Assembly (NCBI RefSeq): GCF_015221995.1
Contig: NZ_JADFFM010000001.1
Location: forward strand, 2,480,001-2,544,000
DNA from: Mucilaginibacter boryungensis
GTDB taxonomy: Bacteria; Bacteroidota; Bacteroidia; Sphingobacteriales; Sphingobacteriaceae
DNA: 64,000 bases
Reading direction: 5' to 3'
In this document: piece after piece, positions 34,239-42,590 of the stretch
How the letters are laid out: each line of letters starts with the position of its first letter
Position numbering within the stretch: position 1 is the first letter of the stretch
Program-made: the position numbers and the translations under genes
Notes under the pieces: model-generated
Databases searched by the model: none
What the model was told of the DNA's origin: nothing
What the model saw: the letters and a program-made list of their open reading frames with translations, nothing else

Positions 34239-36701
34239 TTACTCGTAAAAATACACTCTTTTTACGCGTTGTGAAATATTAGTTAATATTTCGTAGGGAA
34301 TGGTGCCTATTTGTTTGGCCAGTTCTTCAATGCGCTGCTCCTCGTTAAAAACAATCACTTCGTCACCTTCTTTTACTTCCACATCGCTTACATCAAGCAT
34401 GCACATATCCATGGCAATGTTGCCTACTGTGGGCACCAATTTACCTTTTATCAGCATTTTACCTACACCATTACCAAAAGCGCGCAGGTAGCCATCAGCA
34501 TAGCCAATACGCACTGTGGCTATGTGGCCATCCTTTTTTAAACTGCCGTTACGGTTGTACCCAATAGTTTCACCGGCCTTTATTTTTTTCACTTGTGATA
34601 CACTGGTTTTTAACGTGGCAATAGGTTGCAAAGCGTTTGTATCCTTAACTGATGGATCGATGCCATATAAACCTATACCCAAACGTACCATATCAAATTG
34701 GGCTACCTTCCACCGGCTAATGGCCGATGTATTGGCAATATGCTTAATGGTTTGATAACCCAATGTCCGCTCAATCTGCCGGAAAGCCTTCTCAAACCGC
34801 CTGATCTGTTTCAACGTGAAGGCGTCATGCTGTTCGGCATCGCTGGCTACAAAGTGCGAGAAGATGGACTTTACCCGTACGGCAGTGTTTACTTCCAGTA
34901 AATCGCAAAGCATATCCATATCCGCAGGCTCAAAACCCAGACGGTGCATGCCGGTATCGATCTTCAAATGGATGGGATAATCCACAATATCATTTAGCTG
35001 CAGGTATTTAGTAAATTCGCTCAGTAAACTAAAACTGTAAATCTCGGGTTGCAATTTATACTCTATCAGTTTATCAAACGCGGTTATCTCAGGGTTAAGC
35101 ACCATAATAGGTAAGGTTATACCGCCCTGCCGCAAGGCTACGCCCTCATCAATATAAGCTACTGAAAGATAATCCACCTTGTGATATTGCAGCATATTGG
35201 CCACCTCGAAAGTGCCACTACCGTATGAAAATGCTTTTACCATAGCCATTATCTTCACCCCTGGCTGAAGCTGCGATTTATAATAGTTTAGGTTGTTCAG
35301 CAACGCGTTCAGGTTTATTTCCATCACCGTTTCGTGGGCCTTTTGCACCAGCGCGCGACTGATCCGCTCGAACTCGAAATTACGCGCACCTTTCAGCAGG
35401 ATAGTTTCATCATTAAAATTCAAGCGGGCCATATCCTTTAACAGGGCTTCGGTATCCGGATAAAAGTGCTTTTCAGCAATATTAAATTGATCCCGGAAGT
35501 GCTGTATGGACTCGCCTACTCCTATAAAACGGTCTATTTTTTCAGGGTGCAGCATGGCAGCTACCTGGGCATATAATGCTTCCTGGCTTAAGCCTGATTG
35601 AAAAATATCCGACAGGATTAATGTTTTTTTAGGGTGTTGGTTCTGCTGTTCTAAAAAATTCAGCGCTATCTCTAACGATTGAATATCCGAGTTGTAAGAA
35701 TCGTCGATAACCGAACAATCGTTTATACCGGTCTTCATTTCCAGGCGCATGCTTACCGGCACCAGGTGTTCCATGCGCGTATCAGTCTCAACAGGGCTAT
35801 AGCCCAGAGCCAACATGGCAGCCCAACAGGTAATGGCATTTTCAACCGATGCCTGATCAAGAAAAGGCACCAAACACTCTATTTCCTTTTTATTGTAAAT
35901 AGCCCGCAGGTAATAGTTCCCTTTAATAGTGGTTTCACTAAATACGTAAAGATCGGCTTGATTAAACTGTCGGCTCCAGGTAAACTGCTTCAAATCGGGA
36001 TTAATATCTTTTTGATAATCCAGTAGCAGGTCGTAATGACCGATCAATAGCTTACTATTCTTAAACAGCTTTAGCTTTTCCAATACTTTTTCCTGCCTGC
36101 TACTAAATCCCTCATCATGGGCAGAACCGATATGTGTCAGGATACCTACTGTAGGCTTTATTATAGCTTCCAGTTTATCCATTTCATTAATGGTTGATAT
36201 TCCGGCTTCAAAAATGCCCAAATCATTCCCAGCCGTAATATTCCATACGGAAAGCGGTACCCCTATTTGCGAATTATAACTTTTAGGCGACCGGACAATA
36301 TTATGTTCGGCAACCAATAATTGATATAACCATTCTTTTACAATGGTTTTCCCATTACTGCCGGTAATACCAATAACTTGTAATTCGAACTGGTTGCGGT
36401 GGTGCGCAGCTAACGTTTGCAGCGCTATAAGCACGTTAGGCACAATTAGGTAATTGGCATTTAACAAAGGCTCTGCAGGTTTACTGCTGACTACATAATT
36501 ACGCACGCCGGATTCATAAGCTTCACTTATAAACTGATGACCGTCCCTCCTGTTGCTAAGTGCAAAAAACAAAGCTTCGGGTGCATTGGCTATCCGGCGG
36601 CTATCAGTTAACAGCGTACTAATGGGGACATCATTAACAATAATAACATTAGCACTAATTATTTGCCCTATAGAGCCTGCGGTATAAAGACTGTTAGCCA
36701 T
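34239..36701 (-). CDS. murF-alr: Bifunctional MurF-alanine racemase fusion
   Basis: This 820-residue protein joins UDP-N-acetylmuramoyl-tripeptide-D-alanyl-D-alanine ligase (about 1-450; P-loop ITGSNGKTIVKEW, NSQIGVPLS) to alanine racemase (about 455-820; PLP lysine in MAMVKAFSYGSGT, catalytic Tyr in IGYNRNG). The first half adds D-Ala-D-Ala to the cell-wall precursor; the second makes D-alanine from L-alanine. One chain therefore supplies and consumes D-Ala. This fusion is a known trait of many Bacteroidota. It precedes DUF502 by 12 bases. Confidence 0.95.
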   Translation of the reverse strand: MANSLYTAGSIGQIISANVIIVNDVPISTLLTDSRRIANAPEALFFALSNRRDGHQFISEAYESGVRNYVVSSKPAEPLLNANYLIVPNVLIALQTLAAHHRNQFELQVIGITGSNGKTIVKEWLYQLLVAEHNIVRSPKSYNSQIGVPLSVWNITAGNDLGIFEAGISTINEMDKLEAIIKPTVGILTHIGSAHDEGFSSRQEKVLEKLKLFKNSKLLIGHYDLLLDYQKDINPDLKQFTWSRQFNQADLYVFSETTIKGNYYLRAIYNKKEIECLVPFLDQASVENAITCWAAMLALGYSPVETDTRMEHLVPVSMRLEMKTGINDCSVIDDSYNSDIQSLEIALNFLEQQNQHPKKTLILSDIFQSGLSQEALYAQVAAMLHPEKIDRFIGVGESIQHFRDQFNIAEKHFYPDTEALLKDMARLNFNDETILLKGARNFEFERISRALVQKAHETVMEINLNALLNNLNYYKSQLQPGVKIMAMVKAFSYGSGTFEVANMLQYHKVDYLSVAYIDEGVALRQGGITLPIMVLNPEITAFDKLIEYKLQPEIYSFSLLSEFTKYLQLNDIVDYPIHLKIDTGMHRLGFEPADMDMLCDLLEVNTAVRVKSIFSHFVASDAEQHDAFTLKQIRRFEKAFRQIERTLGYQTIKHIANTSAISRWKVAQFDMVRLGIGLYGIDPSVKDTNALQPIATLKTSVSQVKKIKAGETIGYNRNGSLKKDGHIATVRIGYADGYLRAFGNGVGKMLIKGKLVPTVGNIAMDMCMLDVSDVEVKEGDEVIVFNEEQRIEELAKQIGTIPYEILTNISQRVKRVYFYE

Positions 36702-36758
36702 GTGCGAATTTGCTGATAATTTACGCTAATAAAATAAATTTTAACACTTTTGGTTTGA

Positions 36759-37241
36759 ATGGAAACCGCAAAACCACGTAAAATTACCAACGAGACCGAG
36801 GCCCTGGCCAAAGCTGAGCATTTTTGCGCCTACCAGGAACGCTCGCAACAGGAAGTGCGCGATCGCCTTTATGAATGGGGATTATGGCCCGACGCGGTTG
36901 AAAACACAATTACCAAATTAATTGCCGGCAACTTTTTAAACGAAGAACGCTTTGCCTATGCATATGCACGGGGCAAGTTTATGCAAAAAGGCTGGGGCCG
37001 GGTTAAAATTAAGCAGGGCCTTAAATTCAAAAAAGTATCGGATGTGCTGATAAAAAAGGCCCTGAAGCAAATAGATGCCGACCAATATATAATTACACTG
37101 GAACAGCTATTACGAAAAAAAGCCGCCCAAGTGCACGAGAAAGACGAATATAAGCGCCATTACAAACTAAAACAGTATGCCCTGGGCCGCGGATATGAAA
37201 ATGATCTCATCTCGGACGTTTTGAAATCCAGCGGTTTATAA
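36759..37241 (+). CDS. recX: RecA regulator RecX
   Basis: This 160-residue helical protein has three-repeat RecX architecture: ALAKAEHFCAYQERSQQEVRDRL (repeat 1), FLNEERFAYAYARGKFMQKGWG and KIKQGLKFKKVSDVLI (repeats 2-3). It inhibits or modulates RecA filaments. Start is the first ATG; divergent from murF-alr with a short AT-rich gap. recA is not in this window. Confidence 0.9.
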   Translation: METAKPRKITNETEALAKAEHFCAYQERSQQEVRDRLYEWGLWPDAVENTITKLIAGNFLNEERFAYAYARGKFMQKGWGRVKIKQGLKFKKVSDVLIKKALKQIDADQYIITLEQLLRKKAAQVHEKDEYKRHYKLKQYALGRGYENDLISDVLKSSGL

Positions 37242-37269
37242 AAAACTTTAAAATAATTGAATAAATAAC

Positions 37270-37299
37270 TTGCAGAATATTCATTTCTGCCTATATTTG
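37270..37299 (+). promoter_or_regulatory. Promoter of the tRNA pair
   Basis: TTGC (37270-37273) and TATATTTG (37292-37299) are separated by 18 bases, an exact match to the Bacteroidota -33/-7 consensus. Initiation would fall about 50 bases before tRNA-Gly. Confidence 0.8.
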
Positions 37300-37358
37300 C
37301 ACTCCACAAACGCAAGGGTAATCAGCGAATGAGATGCCAGCGAATGTGAATACAAAAT

Positions 37359-37431
<73 letters not shown>

Positions 37432-37433
37432 CT

Positions 37434-37467
37434 AAATCCCTTCCGTCAAAACGAAGGGATTTATTTT
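37434..37467 (+). terminator. Terminator-like hairpin after tRNA-Gly
   Basis: AAATCCCTTC and GAAGGGATTT pair over ten bases, followed by ATTTTT. It lies between the two tRNA genes, so the Leu gene either depends on read-through, with the hairpin acting in processing, or has its own promoter. Confidence 0.6.
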
Positions 37468-37493
37468 TGAAAAGGTTTAGACAAACCAACCAT

Positions 37494-37578
37494 GCTCAGA
37501 TGGTGGAACTGGTAGACACGCAGGACTTAAAATCCTGTTCCCGTTAAAGGAGTGCGGGTTCGATTCCCGCTCTGAGTA
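37494..37578 (+). tRNA. tRNA-Leu (UAA)
   Basis: An 85-base class II tRNA: acceptor arms GCTCAGA and TCTGAGT (G-U at the first pair), anticodon stem CAGGA/TCCTG with loop CTTAAAA (anticodon TAA at 37528-37530), long variable arm (TTCCCGTTAAAGGAGT), T arm GTTCGATTC and discriminator A. Confidence 0.95.
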
Positions 37579-37579
37579 C

Positions 37580-37604
37580 AAAAGCCTCGAAATTCGGGGC
37601 TTTT
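37580..37604 (+). terminator. Terminator after tRNA-Leu
   Basis: AAAAGCC-TCG and CG-GGCTTTT form a hairpin directly after the tRNA, with TTTTGTTATTT following. It ends the tRNA transcription unit. Confidence 0.7.
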
Positions 37605-37701
37605 GTTATTTAAGCAGGATATGTATACTTATATCCTGCAATCAGAAAAACATGCTTGTGGAGAGGCTTTGCATTTTTGTATATTTAGCTATATTTTCTT
37701 T

Positions 37702-38592
37702 TTAAGATTTAATTTCAAGTTTATATCCCTTGCCGCGCATAACAACAATGCCGATATTGGGATCAGGTTCCAGCTTTTTCCTAAGCTTTGATATAAACAT
37801 ATCCAAACTACGGCCCACAATAACACCTTCATCTTCCCATATCTCTTTTTGCAGGCGGCTTCTCGCTATTGTCTCGTTAGGAGACAATGCGAAAATGCGT
37901 AGTAAACGGGTTTCTGTTCCAGTTAACTCTATTGTTTTACCGTTTATCATGAGCTTACGATTGTTGGCATCGAATAATACCGCGCCCAAGGTTAAGACAT
38001 CAGTATACTGCCCGCCAGGTAAGGACTTCCGCTGTTTAACAGATCTCAAAAAAACAAAACCAACAAATGCTAAAAATGGCAGGCCGCCCAAAAGATACCC
38101 ACTCTTTACTATATTTATTCCTGTGGGTTTGAATTTAATATTGATGATATAGCATGCCCTGGGTTGTACCCTTCCTCGACAAGCTATAATATTATCTTTT
38201 TTATTTTTTGATATAGCATATCCATAAGCTATGTCGGATTTGCCGCAGTTCAAAACATTCACTATATAGTCACGTGCAAGGGGATTTTTGGCCAGCAAAC
38301 GTTGAGTGGTGTTAACCAGGGAGTCGGGTTGAAAAGTAAGCTCATGCTCAAAGTTTATCTGATATTCATTTTCTGCAATCTTTTTTACCGGGAGCACCCT
38401 TGATGTATGGTCGCCTGACTGTAAAAGTAATTCATGTCCGACCATCCGGAGCAAAACTTCTCTTCTGGCGATATCAAAATCGTCACTGCCGGTCATACTT
38501 AAAGCGGCGCAGATTACAGATATAAACGAGAGTATGATCAATCCGAAAAGATACTTGCGTTTCCCCCAGAAGAGATTTCGGCTATCAAGCAT
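37702..38592 (-). CDS. Membrane-anchored winged-helix transcription regulator (OmpR-type effector domain)
   Basis: This 296-residue protein has a membrane helix (about 14-34), an extracytoplasmic sensor part (about 35-160), a second helix (about 165-185) and a cytoplasmic OmpR/PhoB-type winged helix (about 205-296; LTGTETRLLRIFALSPNETIARSRL, GRSLDMFISKLRKKL). There is no receiver domain, so it is a one-component membrane regulator like ToxR/CadC but with the DNA-binding domain at the C terminus. It is divergent from a BNR-repeat gene; a 13-base direct repeat (21-base period) lies just before its start and may be its operator. Confidence 0.85.
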   Translation of the reverse strand: MLDSRNLFWGKRKYLFGLIILSFISVICAALSMTGSDDFDIARREVLLRMVGHELLLQSGDHTSRVLPVKKIAENEYQINFEHELTFQPDSLVNTTQRLLAKNPLARDYIVNVLNCGKSDIAYGYAISKNKKDNIIACRGRVQPRACYIINIKFKPTGINIVKSGYLLGGLPFLAFVGFVFLRSVKQRKSLPGGQYTDVLTLGAVLFDANNRKLMINGKTIELTGTETRLLRIFALSPNETIARSRLQKEIWEDEGVIVGRSLDMFISKLRKKLEPDPNIGIVVMRGKGYKLEIKS

Positions 38593-38601
38593 AATGTCAA
38601 G

Positions 38602-38635
38602 TTTTTATTTACAAAGTTTACATTTTTATTTACAA
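38602..38635. promoter_or_regulatory. Direct repeat, 13 bases, 21-base period (candidate operator)
   Basis: TTTTTATTTACAA occurs at 38602-38614 and again at 38623-38635, exactly two helical turns apart, between the divergent winged-helix and BNR genes. OmpR-type winged helices bind tandem direct repeats. On the minus strand TTTG and TAAACTTTG overlap this site as a possible promoter for the regulator. Confidence 0.55.
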
Positions 38636-38666
38636 TCCAAATCCCTCAAGCCGAAAAATATCAAAG

Positions 38667-38674
38667 TAGATTTG
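38667..38674 (+). promoter_or_regulatory. Candidate -7 element of the BNR gene
   Basis: TAGATTTG matches TAnnTTTG, 21 bases before the start codon at 38695. No clear TTG -33 was found; activation by the neighbouring regulator could compensate. Confidence 0.4.
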
Positions 38675-38694
38675 CTGAATCAATTTAATAAATC

Positions 38695-39792
38695 ATGAAA
38701 AAATTATTTGTATTTGTTCCGGCTATCCTCCTGGTATTATTTCTACTAAATTCTTTTGTACTAAAAGAAAAAGTAGCGGGGAAGAAAACAACAGAAGGGA
38801 CTAAATCAGGGCTTTTGAACATCGTTTACAGATCTACCGATGGTGGGCAAACATGGCAGAACATTAGTGCAGGACTGCCTAAAAATTTGCAGAGGACAGG
38901 CATAGGGAGTGATGTTTTTTTCACAAATGACCATGGGCTTTATGTGCGTGCCGACAATGGGCTTTATCACAGCGAACCAAATTCCACAGCCTCTTTTTGG
39001 ACAAAAGAGATTTTCCCTGGTAAACAGCGTAATATTGCCCCTGGCAAGAATGGAATCTTTGCCTATGATTTCCGGGGACAATTTTTACAAAAAATGAACG
39101 GTAAGAATAATTGGTCGCCCACGTACACAAATTTTCAAGAGCAAGCCATACGTTTAAACGGAACGATAGATTGGATGTACACGCACTATAAAGAGAAACA
39201 AGTATCCAGTCTTTTTGAAACCGCCGAAGGCACAGTTTTAATTGGTTCAAACAACGCCATTTACAGATCCACTAACAGTGGAAAGACATGGAAATATGTG
39301 CATGTTGGGGGCTGGATAATGAAAATGGCAGAGTCAAACGGTGTACTCCTGGCTCTCAGTTCACGGGGAATATTAAGATCGATTGATGATGGTGAAAACT
39401 GGGAACGTGTGATTAGTGAAGGGGATGCTGGTATCGCTGTGGAACGTATTGATGGAGGATTTGCTGCTATAGCCTACAACACCATCACCAAAACCAACAC
39501 CGTACAAATTTCAAAGGATTATGGAAAAACCTGGAATGTAATAGATGAAGGACTTCAGCCTTCCTGGAATAGTTCATTGTTTATAAAAATCGGGCTTCAA
39601 TCCCCATCATTTGTTTCATCAATTAAACAAGTGAGTAAATATTTAATATGTAGTCGCTCAGATGGTATATTCCGGTCATCTGACATGGGCAAGACATGGG
39701 AAAAACTGTTATTTCCTCCTATGGAAAATAAGGGTTTTATTTTATCTGTTTCAGGCAATGTAATTTATGCTATGCCAAATAAAGGCTGTTGA
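38695..39792 (+). CDS. BNR/sortilin-type beta-propeller protein
   Basis: This 365-residue protein has an N-terminal membrane anchor or signal (MKKLFVFVPAILLVLFLLNSF) and repeated Asp-box motifs: STDGGQTW, STNSGKTW, SIDDGENW, SKDYGKTW and SSDMGKTW. These are BNR repeats of a beta-propeller. It is probably extracytoplasmic; no catalytic residues of sialidase can be seen. It is divergent from the membrane-bound winged-helix gene, which may sense or control it. Confidence 0.85.
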   Translation: MKKLFVFVPAILLVLFLLNSFVLKEKVAGKKTTEGTKSGLLNIVYRSTDGGQTWQNISAGLPKNLQRTGIGSDVFFTNDHGLYVRADNGLYHSEPNSTASFWTKEIFPGKQRNIAPGKNGIFAYDFRGQFLQKMNGKNNWSPTYTNFQEQAIRLNGTIDWMYTHYKEKQVSSLFETAEGTVLIGSNNAIYRSTNSGKTWKYVHVGGWIMKMAESNGVLLALSSRGILRSIDDGENWERVISEGDAGIAVERIDGGFAAIAYNTITKTNTVQISKDYGKTWNVIDEGLQPSWNSSLFIKIGLQSPSFVSSIKQVSKYLICSRSDGIFRSSDMGKTWEKLLFPPMENKGFILSVSGNVIYAMPNKGC

Positions 39793-39879
39793 AAATTCCA
39801 AACCCACAAAAACTTTGGACTTTTTGAAGTTCTTAAAAAATACTACTGATAAAATGCTCCTGTGTATGCTTTGTTGTTG

Positions 39880-40041
39880 ATGTCGGTTTTCGCACTTCAA
39901 GTAAAGGACAAAACAGACCTCTCAAAAGAAATATCAGGTCTGAACCAAAGACGTAACACTTCAGCTTTAGATGTGCATATCGTTATAATGGAAAACCCAT
40001 CAATCTTAATTATCCAACAAAAAAGCACCAATAATTTATAG
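39880..40041 (+). CDS. Doubtful small ORF, 53 residues, possible gene remnant
   Basis: A short frame with a hydrophobic start (MSVFALQV) follows the BNR gene. The rest is charged and unrecognisable, and its stop falls inside the terminator hairpin at 40018-40055. It could be the tail of a decayed gene. The remainder of 39793-40110 holds nothing else visible. Confidence 0.2.
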   Translation: MSVFALQVKDKTDLSKEISGLNQRRNTSALDVHIVIMENPSILIIQQKSTNNL

Positions 40042-40055
40042 ATGGTGCTTTTTTG
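40018..40055. terminator. Bidirectional terminator
   Basis: AAAAGCACCA (40021-40030) and TGGTGCTTTT (40043-40052) form a ten-base-pair stem flanked by A-run and T-run, suitable for both the plus-strand BNR side and the minus-strand GH16-like gene. Confidence 0.8.
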
Positions 40056-40110
40056 TTAGATAATTACCTTAAGGCCCGTGCTGTATTTCGAATCTTGAAT
40101 AATTGTGCGT

Positions 40111-41040
40111 TTATTTAGAAGTAAATACCTTAATATAGCTGACATACATGGTGCCTACCTGGATGTTTGCCGGTACAAAATTATTATAAAACATCCCGCC
40201 TACAGGCAAGCTTAAACCAAGAGATTGCTGTTTGTTAAAAAGTTGGGGCACATCACCGGTTTTTGTTTCAACCAATCTGCCATCAATGTAGTATTTAAGC
40301 GAGGCCTGGCTCCATTCGGTCATAAAAACATGATAGCAGCTCGAAAGATCTGAGTTAACGGGATTGTATTGCATACCGCCAACTACTGTATTTTGTGAGG
40401 GCTGGGTGCCATAAAAATAATTGGTAGAATACTCCCTGGTATCATTTCCCCCAACCTGGAAGAAATTAATTTGTCCATTTGTTGGCCAGTTTGTACCGAA
40501 ACTATTGAACACTGATGTAAGCCCATAACCCGAAGCCATTTTAACCCTCGCAACTATCATTAGTTTTGGCGTAGCCGTGCTTGCAGAAAACACTTGATTA
40601 CTGGTTATTGAAGCTGATGTATAGTTAAAGGTTTGCTGCGCAGTACTACCTACCGTTACAGGGCCTGTTACGGTTTCTTTTTTTGCCGATATCTGCAATT
40701 CGCCGTTTACAATTTTTGCGTTAGCAGGCTCGTTGCACATTACTTCGTTTGTCACACCGCCGGTAAGCGCATACCAGTTAGACAGATCGCCGCTGAAATG
40801 ATCGTCGAATGCCTTTGTCCAGCCATGGTTGGTAAGTGTAGTATCGCTAAAATTGTAATCGCAGGTGGTAGTAGCAGTTACGGGGTTTGTTGGTGTAACC
40901 GCTGTGCCGCCGGATTGGGCACCCCCTGTTGGTGTTTGATCTGATGGTACGTCAATAACATCCTTTGTTTTTTTGCAGCTGTTGAACGATACCAGCAAGC
41001 ACCCGGAAATAAAAATGGCAAGAATAGATGATGTTTTCAT
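40111..41040 (-). CDS. GH16-fold lipoprotein with all three catalytic acids replaced by amides
   Basis: This 309-residue protein has a lipoprotein signal (lipobox SFNSC), a Thr/Pro/Gly-rich linker (about 25-60) and a GH16 laminarinase-type jelly roll (about 75-309; FDDHFSGDLSNWYALTG, NAKIVNGELQISAKKE, YHVFMTEWSQASLKYYIDG). Family 16 enzymes use the motif ExDxxE after a WP-x-x-G segment. Here the segment reads WPTNGQINFFQ: both glutamates are Gln (codons CAA and CAG) and the aspartate is Asn (AAT). Hydrolysis is therefore very unlikely. It is probably a carbohydrate-binding pseudoenzyme on the cell surface next to the exopolysaccharide genes. Confidence 0.85.
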   Translation of the reverse strand: MKTSSILAIFISGCLLVSFNSCKKTKDVIDVPSDQTPTGGAQSGGTAVTPTNPVTATTTCDYNFSDTTLTNHGWTKAFDDHFSGDLSNWYALTGGVTNEVMCNEPANAKIVNGELQISAKKETVTGPVTVGSTAQQTFNYTSASITSNQVFSASTATPKLMIVARVKMASGYGLTSVFNSFGTNWPTNGQINFFQVGGNDTREYSTNYFYGTQPSQNTVVGGMQYNPVNSDLSSCYHVFMTEWSQASLKYYIDGRLVETKTGDVPQLFNKQQSLGLSLPVGGMFYNNFVPANIQVGTMYVSYIKVFTSK

Positions 41041-41397
41041 AGTAGTATAGATTAAAGTTTAACTAATAAATTACATTCAGATAATATCAATTCGACAACG
41101 GGAACAACACTTGCTGTTTGGAAATGTTTTTAACCAATAGTTTTTAATATTATTATTTAAGATTATTTATCCATCAAAACGTGAGCCATAAGCTACTATG
41201 TTTGAATCATTTAATTAGAAATTTATTTTTCAATGAATCAAAATAGTTGTTTATGTAAATTTTATTGCCTATTAAGAATTTTTTTGTGTGTTTTTGTAGT
41301 CACACCCACCACACTATGCTACACTACAGCTAATTATAAATTTATACGCAAACTTTTTTCTGTATAGGTTTGTTTTAATTCAACACATCAGCCAATT
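41041..41397. other. Divergent intergenic region before the acyltransferase gene
   Basis: An AT-rich 357-base gap between divergent genes. TAGGTTTG at 41365-41372 matches the -7 consensus 25 bases before the acyltransferase start, without an obvious -33 TTG. The word CTACACTA here recurs before other genes in the locus. No small gene is seen. Confidence 0.4.
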
Positions 41398-42549
41398 ATG
41401 GAACTTTTTAACGCGAAATCTATTTTAAGGGAAAAACGCTGGGTATGGATCGATAGTGACAAGGGAATTAGTATCATACTAGTCGGCTTTGGGCATTGTT
41501 TAGCTATTTTACAAAACCATGGATTAGCATTAAATTCCTATCCCGCCATTACGTATCTCAGTATTTTTTTATATGGCTTCAGGATGCCATTGTTCTTTAT
41601 CGTATCAGGTATATTCATTTCAGGCGGTTTAAAAAAGAAAGGGCTCAAGGGGTACTCCATCTATCGTGCAGATACCATATTTTACCCTTTACTTATCTGG
41701 GGCTTTATCGAGATTAGTTTTTCGTTACTTACATCCCGTTTCACGCATAATGGCACCACTGCTTTTAGTTACCTTAATTTGCTTATCGATGCGCGAAAAA
41801 CAGGGCATTTTTGGTATTTAAACGCTTTGTTTTTTATTAGCGTGATATATGCTACAATAAGGACAAAACTTAATATAAGCCTCATAAAACAGTTTCTATT
41901 AGGTTTAGTGCTTTACGCTATTTCGGCTTATATCCACATTAATGATTTAAATGCTGGTTCGTTAACCGATATTTTTGAATATTATTTATTTTTCTCTATC
42001 GGAGATCTGATCTCCAATACGGTACTAAACCCCGAATATGCCAGGCGTTTTGCATCATTTAAAATATTCTTTCCATTGCTGGCCATATTTTTAATGTTAC
42101 AATACCGGTTTGCATCATACAATATGCACGGTGGCCCCGATGGGATAAACTATGTTGAACACAAAATGCCTTTATTCTTTTTATTAGAGGCCTTGGTAGG
42201 CTGTACTATTTCGGTCAACTTTTCTTTTTTGCTTCAAAAGTACAATGCGCTTAAATTTTTACGGGTAATAGGTTTTCACTCGCTATACATTTATTGCATG
42301 CAAATTATTATAATGACCATGGCGCGTGTAATATTGGTTAACATTTTAAAAATAAGCAATGTACCCTTTTTGGTTATGGCTATATGGACAAGCGGCATAG
42401 CTATCCCCATTATTATTTATAATTTGTGTATGCAGCTTAAAATGTGGTGGCTTTTTACTTTCAAACGGCCTAAAGCAAAGGCGATTGTTGCAACAAGCAC
42501 ACCCGATGTAACTTATGCACCGCTTTTAAATACACCTGCAACTAATTAA
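41398..42549 (+). CDS. Acyltransferase-3 family membrane protein
   Basis: This 383-residue protein has about ten membrane helices. The opening WIDSDKGISIILVGFGHCL matches the DKGIxIxxVxxxH signature of the fucose-acetylase/OafA-type acyltransferase 3 family, with the catalytic His. Such enzymes O-acetylate or succinylate polysaccharides at the inner membrane. Placed at the border of the exopolysaccharide locus, it probably decorates that polymer. The basic C-terminal tail is cytoplasmic. Confidence 0.88.
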   Translation: MELFNAKSILREKRWVWIDSDKGISIILVGFGHCLAILQNHGLALNSYPAITYLSIFLYGFRMPLFFIVSGIFISGGLKKKGLKGYSIYRADTIFYPLLIWGFIEISFSLLTSRFTHNGTTAFSYLNLLIDARKTGHFWYLNALFFISVIYATIRTKLNISLIKQFLLGLVLYAISAYIHINDLNAGSLTDIFEYYLFFSIGDLISNTVLNPEYARRFASFKIFFPLLAIFLMLQYRFASYNMHGGPDGINYVEHKMPLFFLLEALVGCTISVNFSFLLQKYNALKFLRVIGFHSLYIYCMQIIIMTMARVILVNILKISNVPFLVMAIWTSGIAIPIIIYNLCMQLKMWWLFTFKRPKAKAIVATSTPDVTYAPLLNTPATN

Positions 42550-42590
42550 TTGACAGGAACGACTTATATTGAAGGATGTTAGTATTCCGG

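Noticed and set aside
37434..37467. Hairpin between tRNAs as proof of separate units
   Set aside because: No second promoter was found before tRNA-Leu; partial read-through or processing is equally possible.
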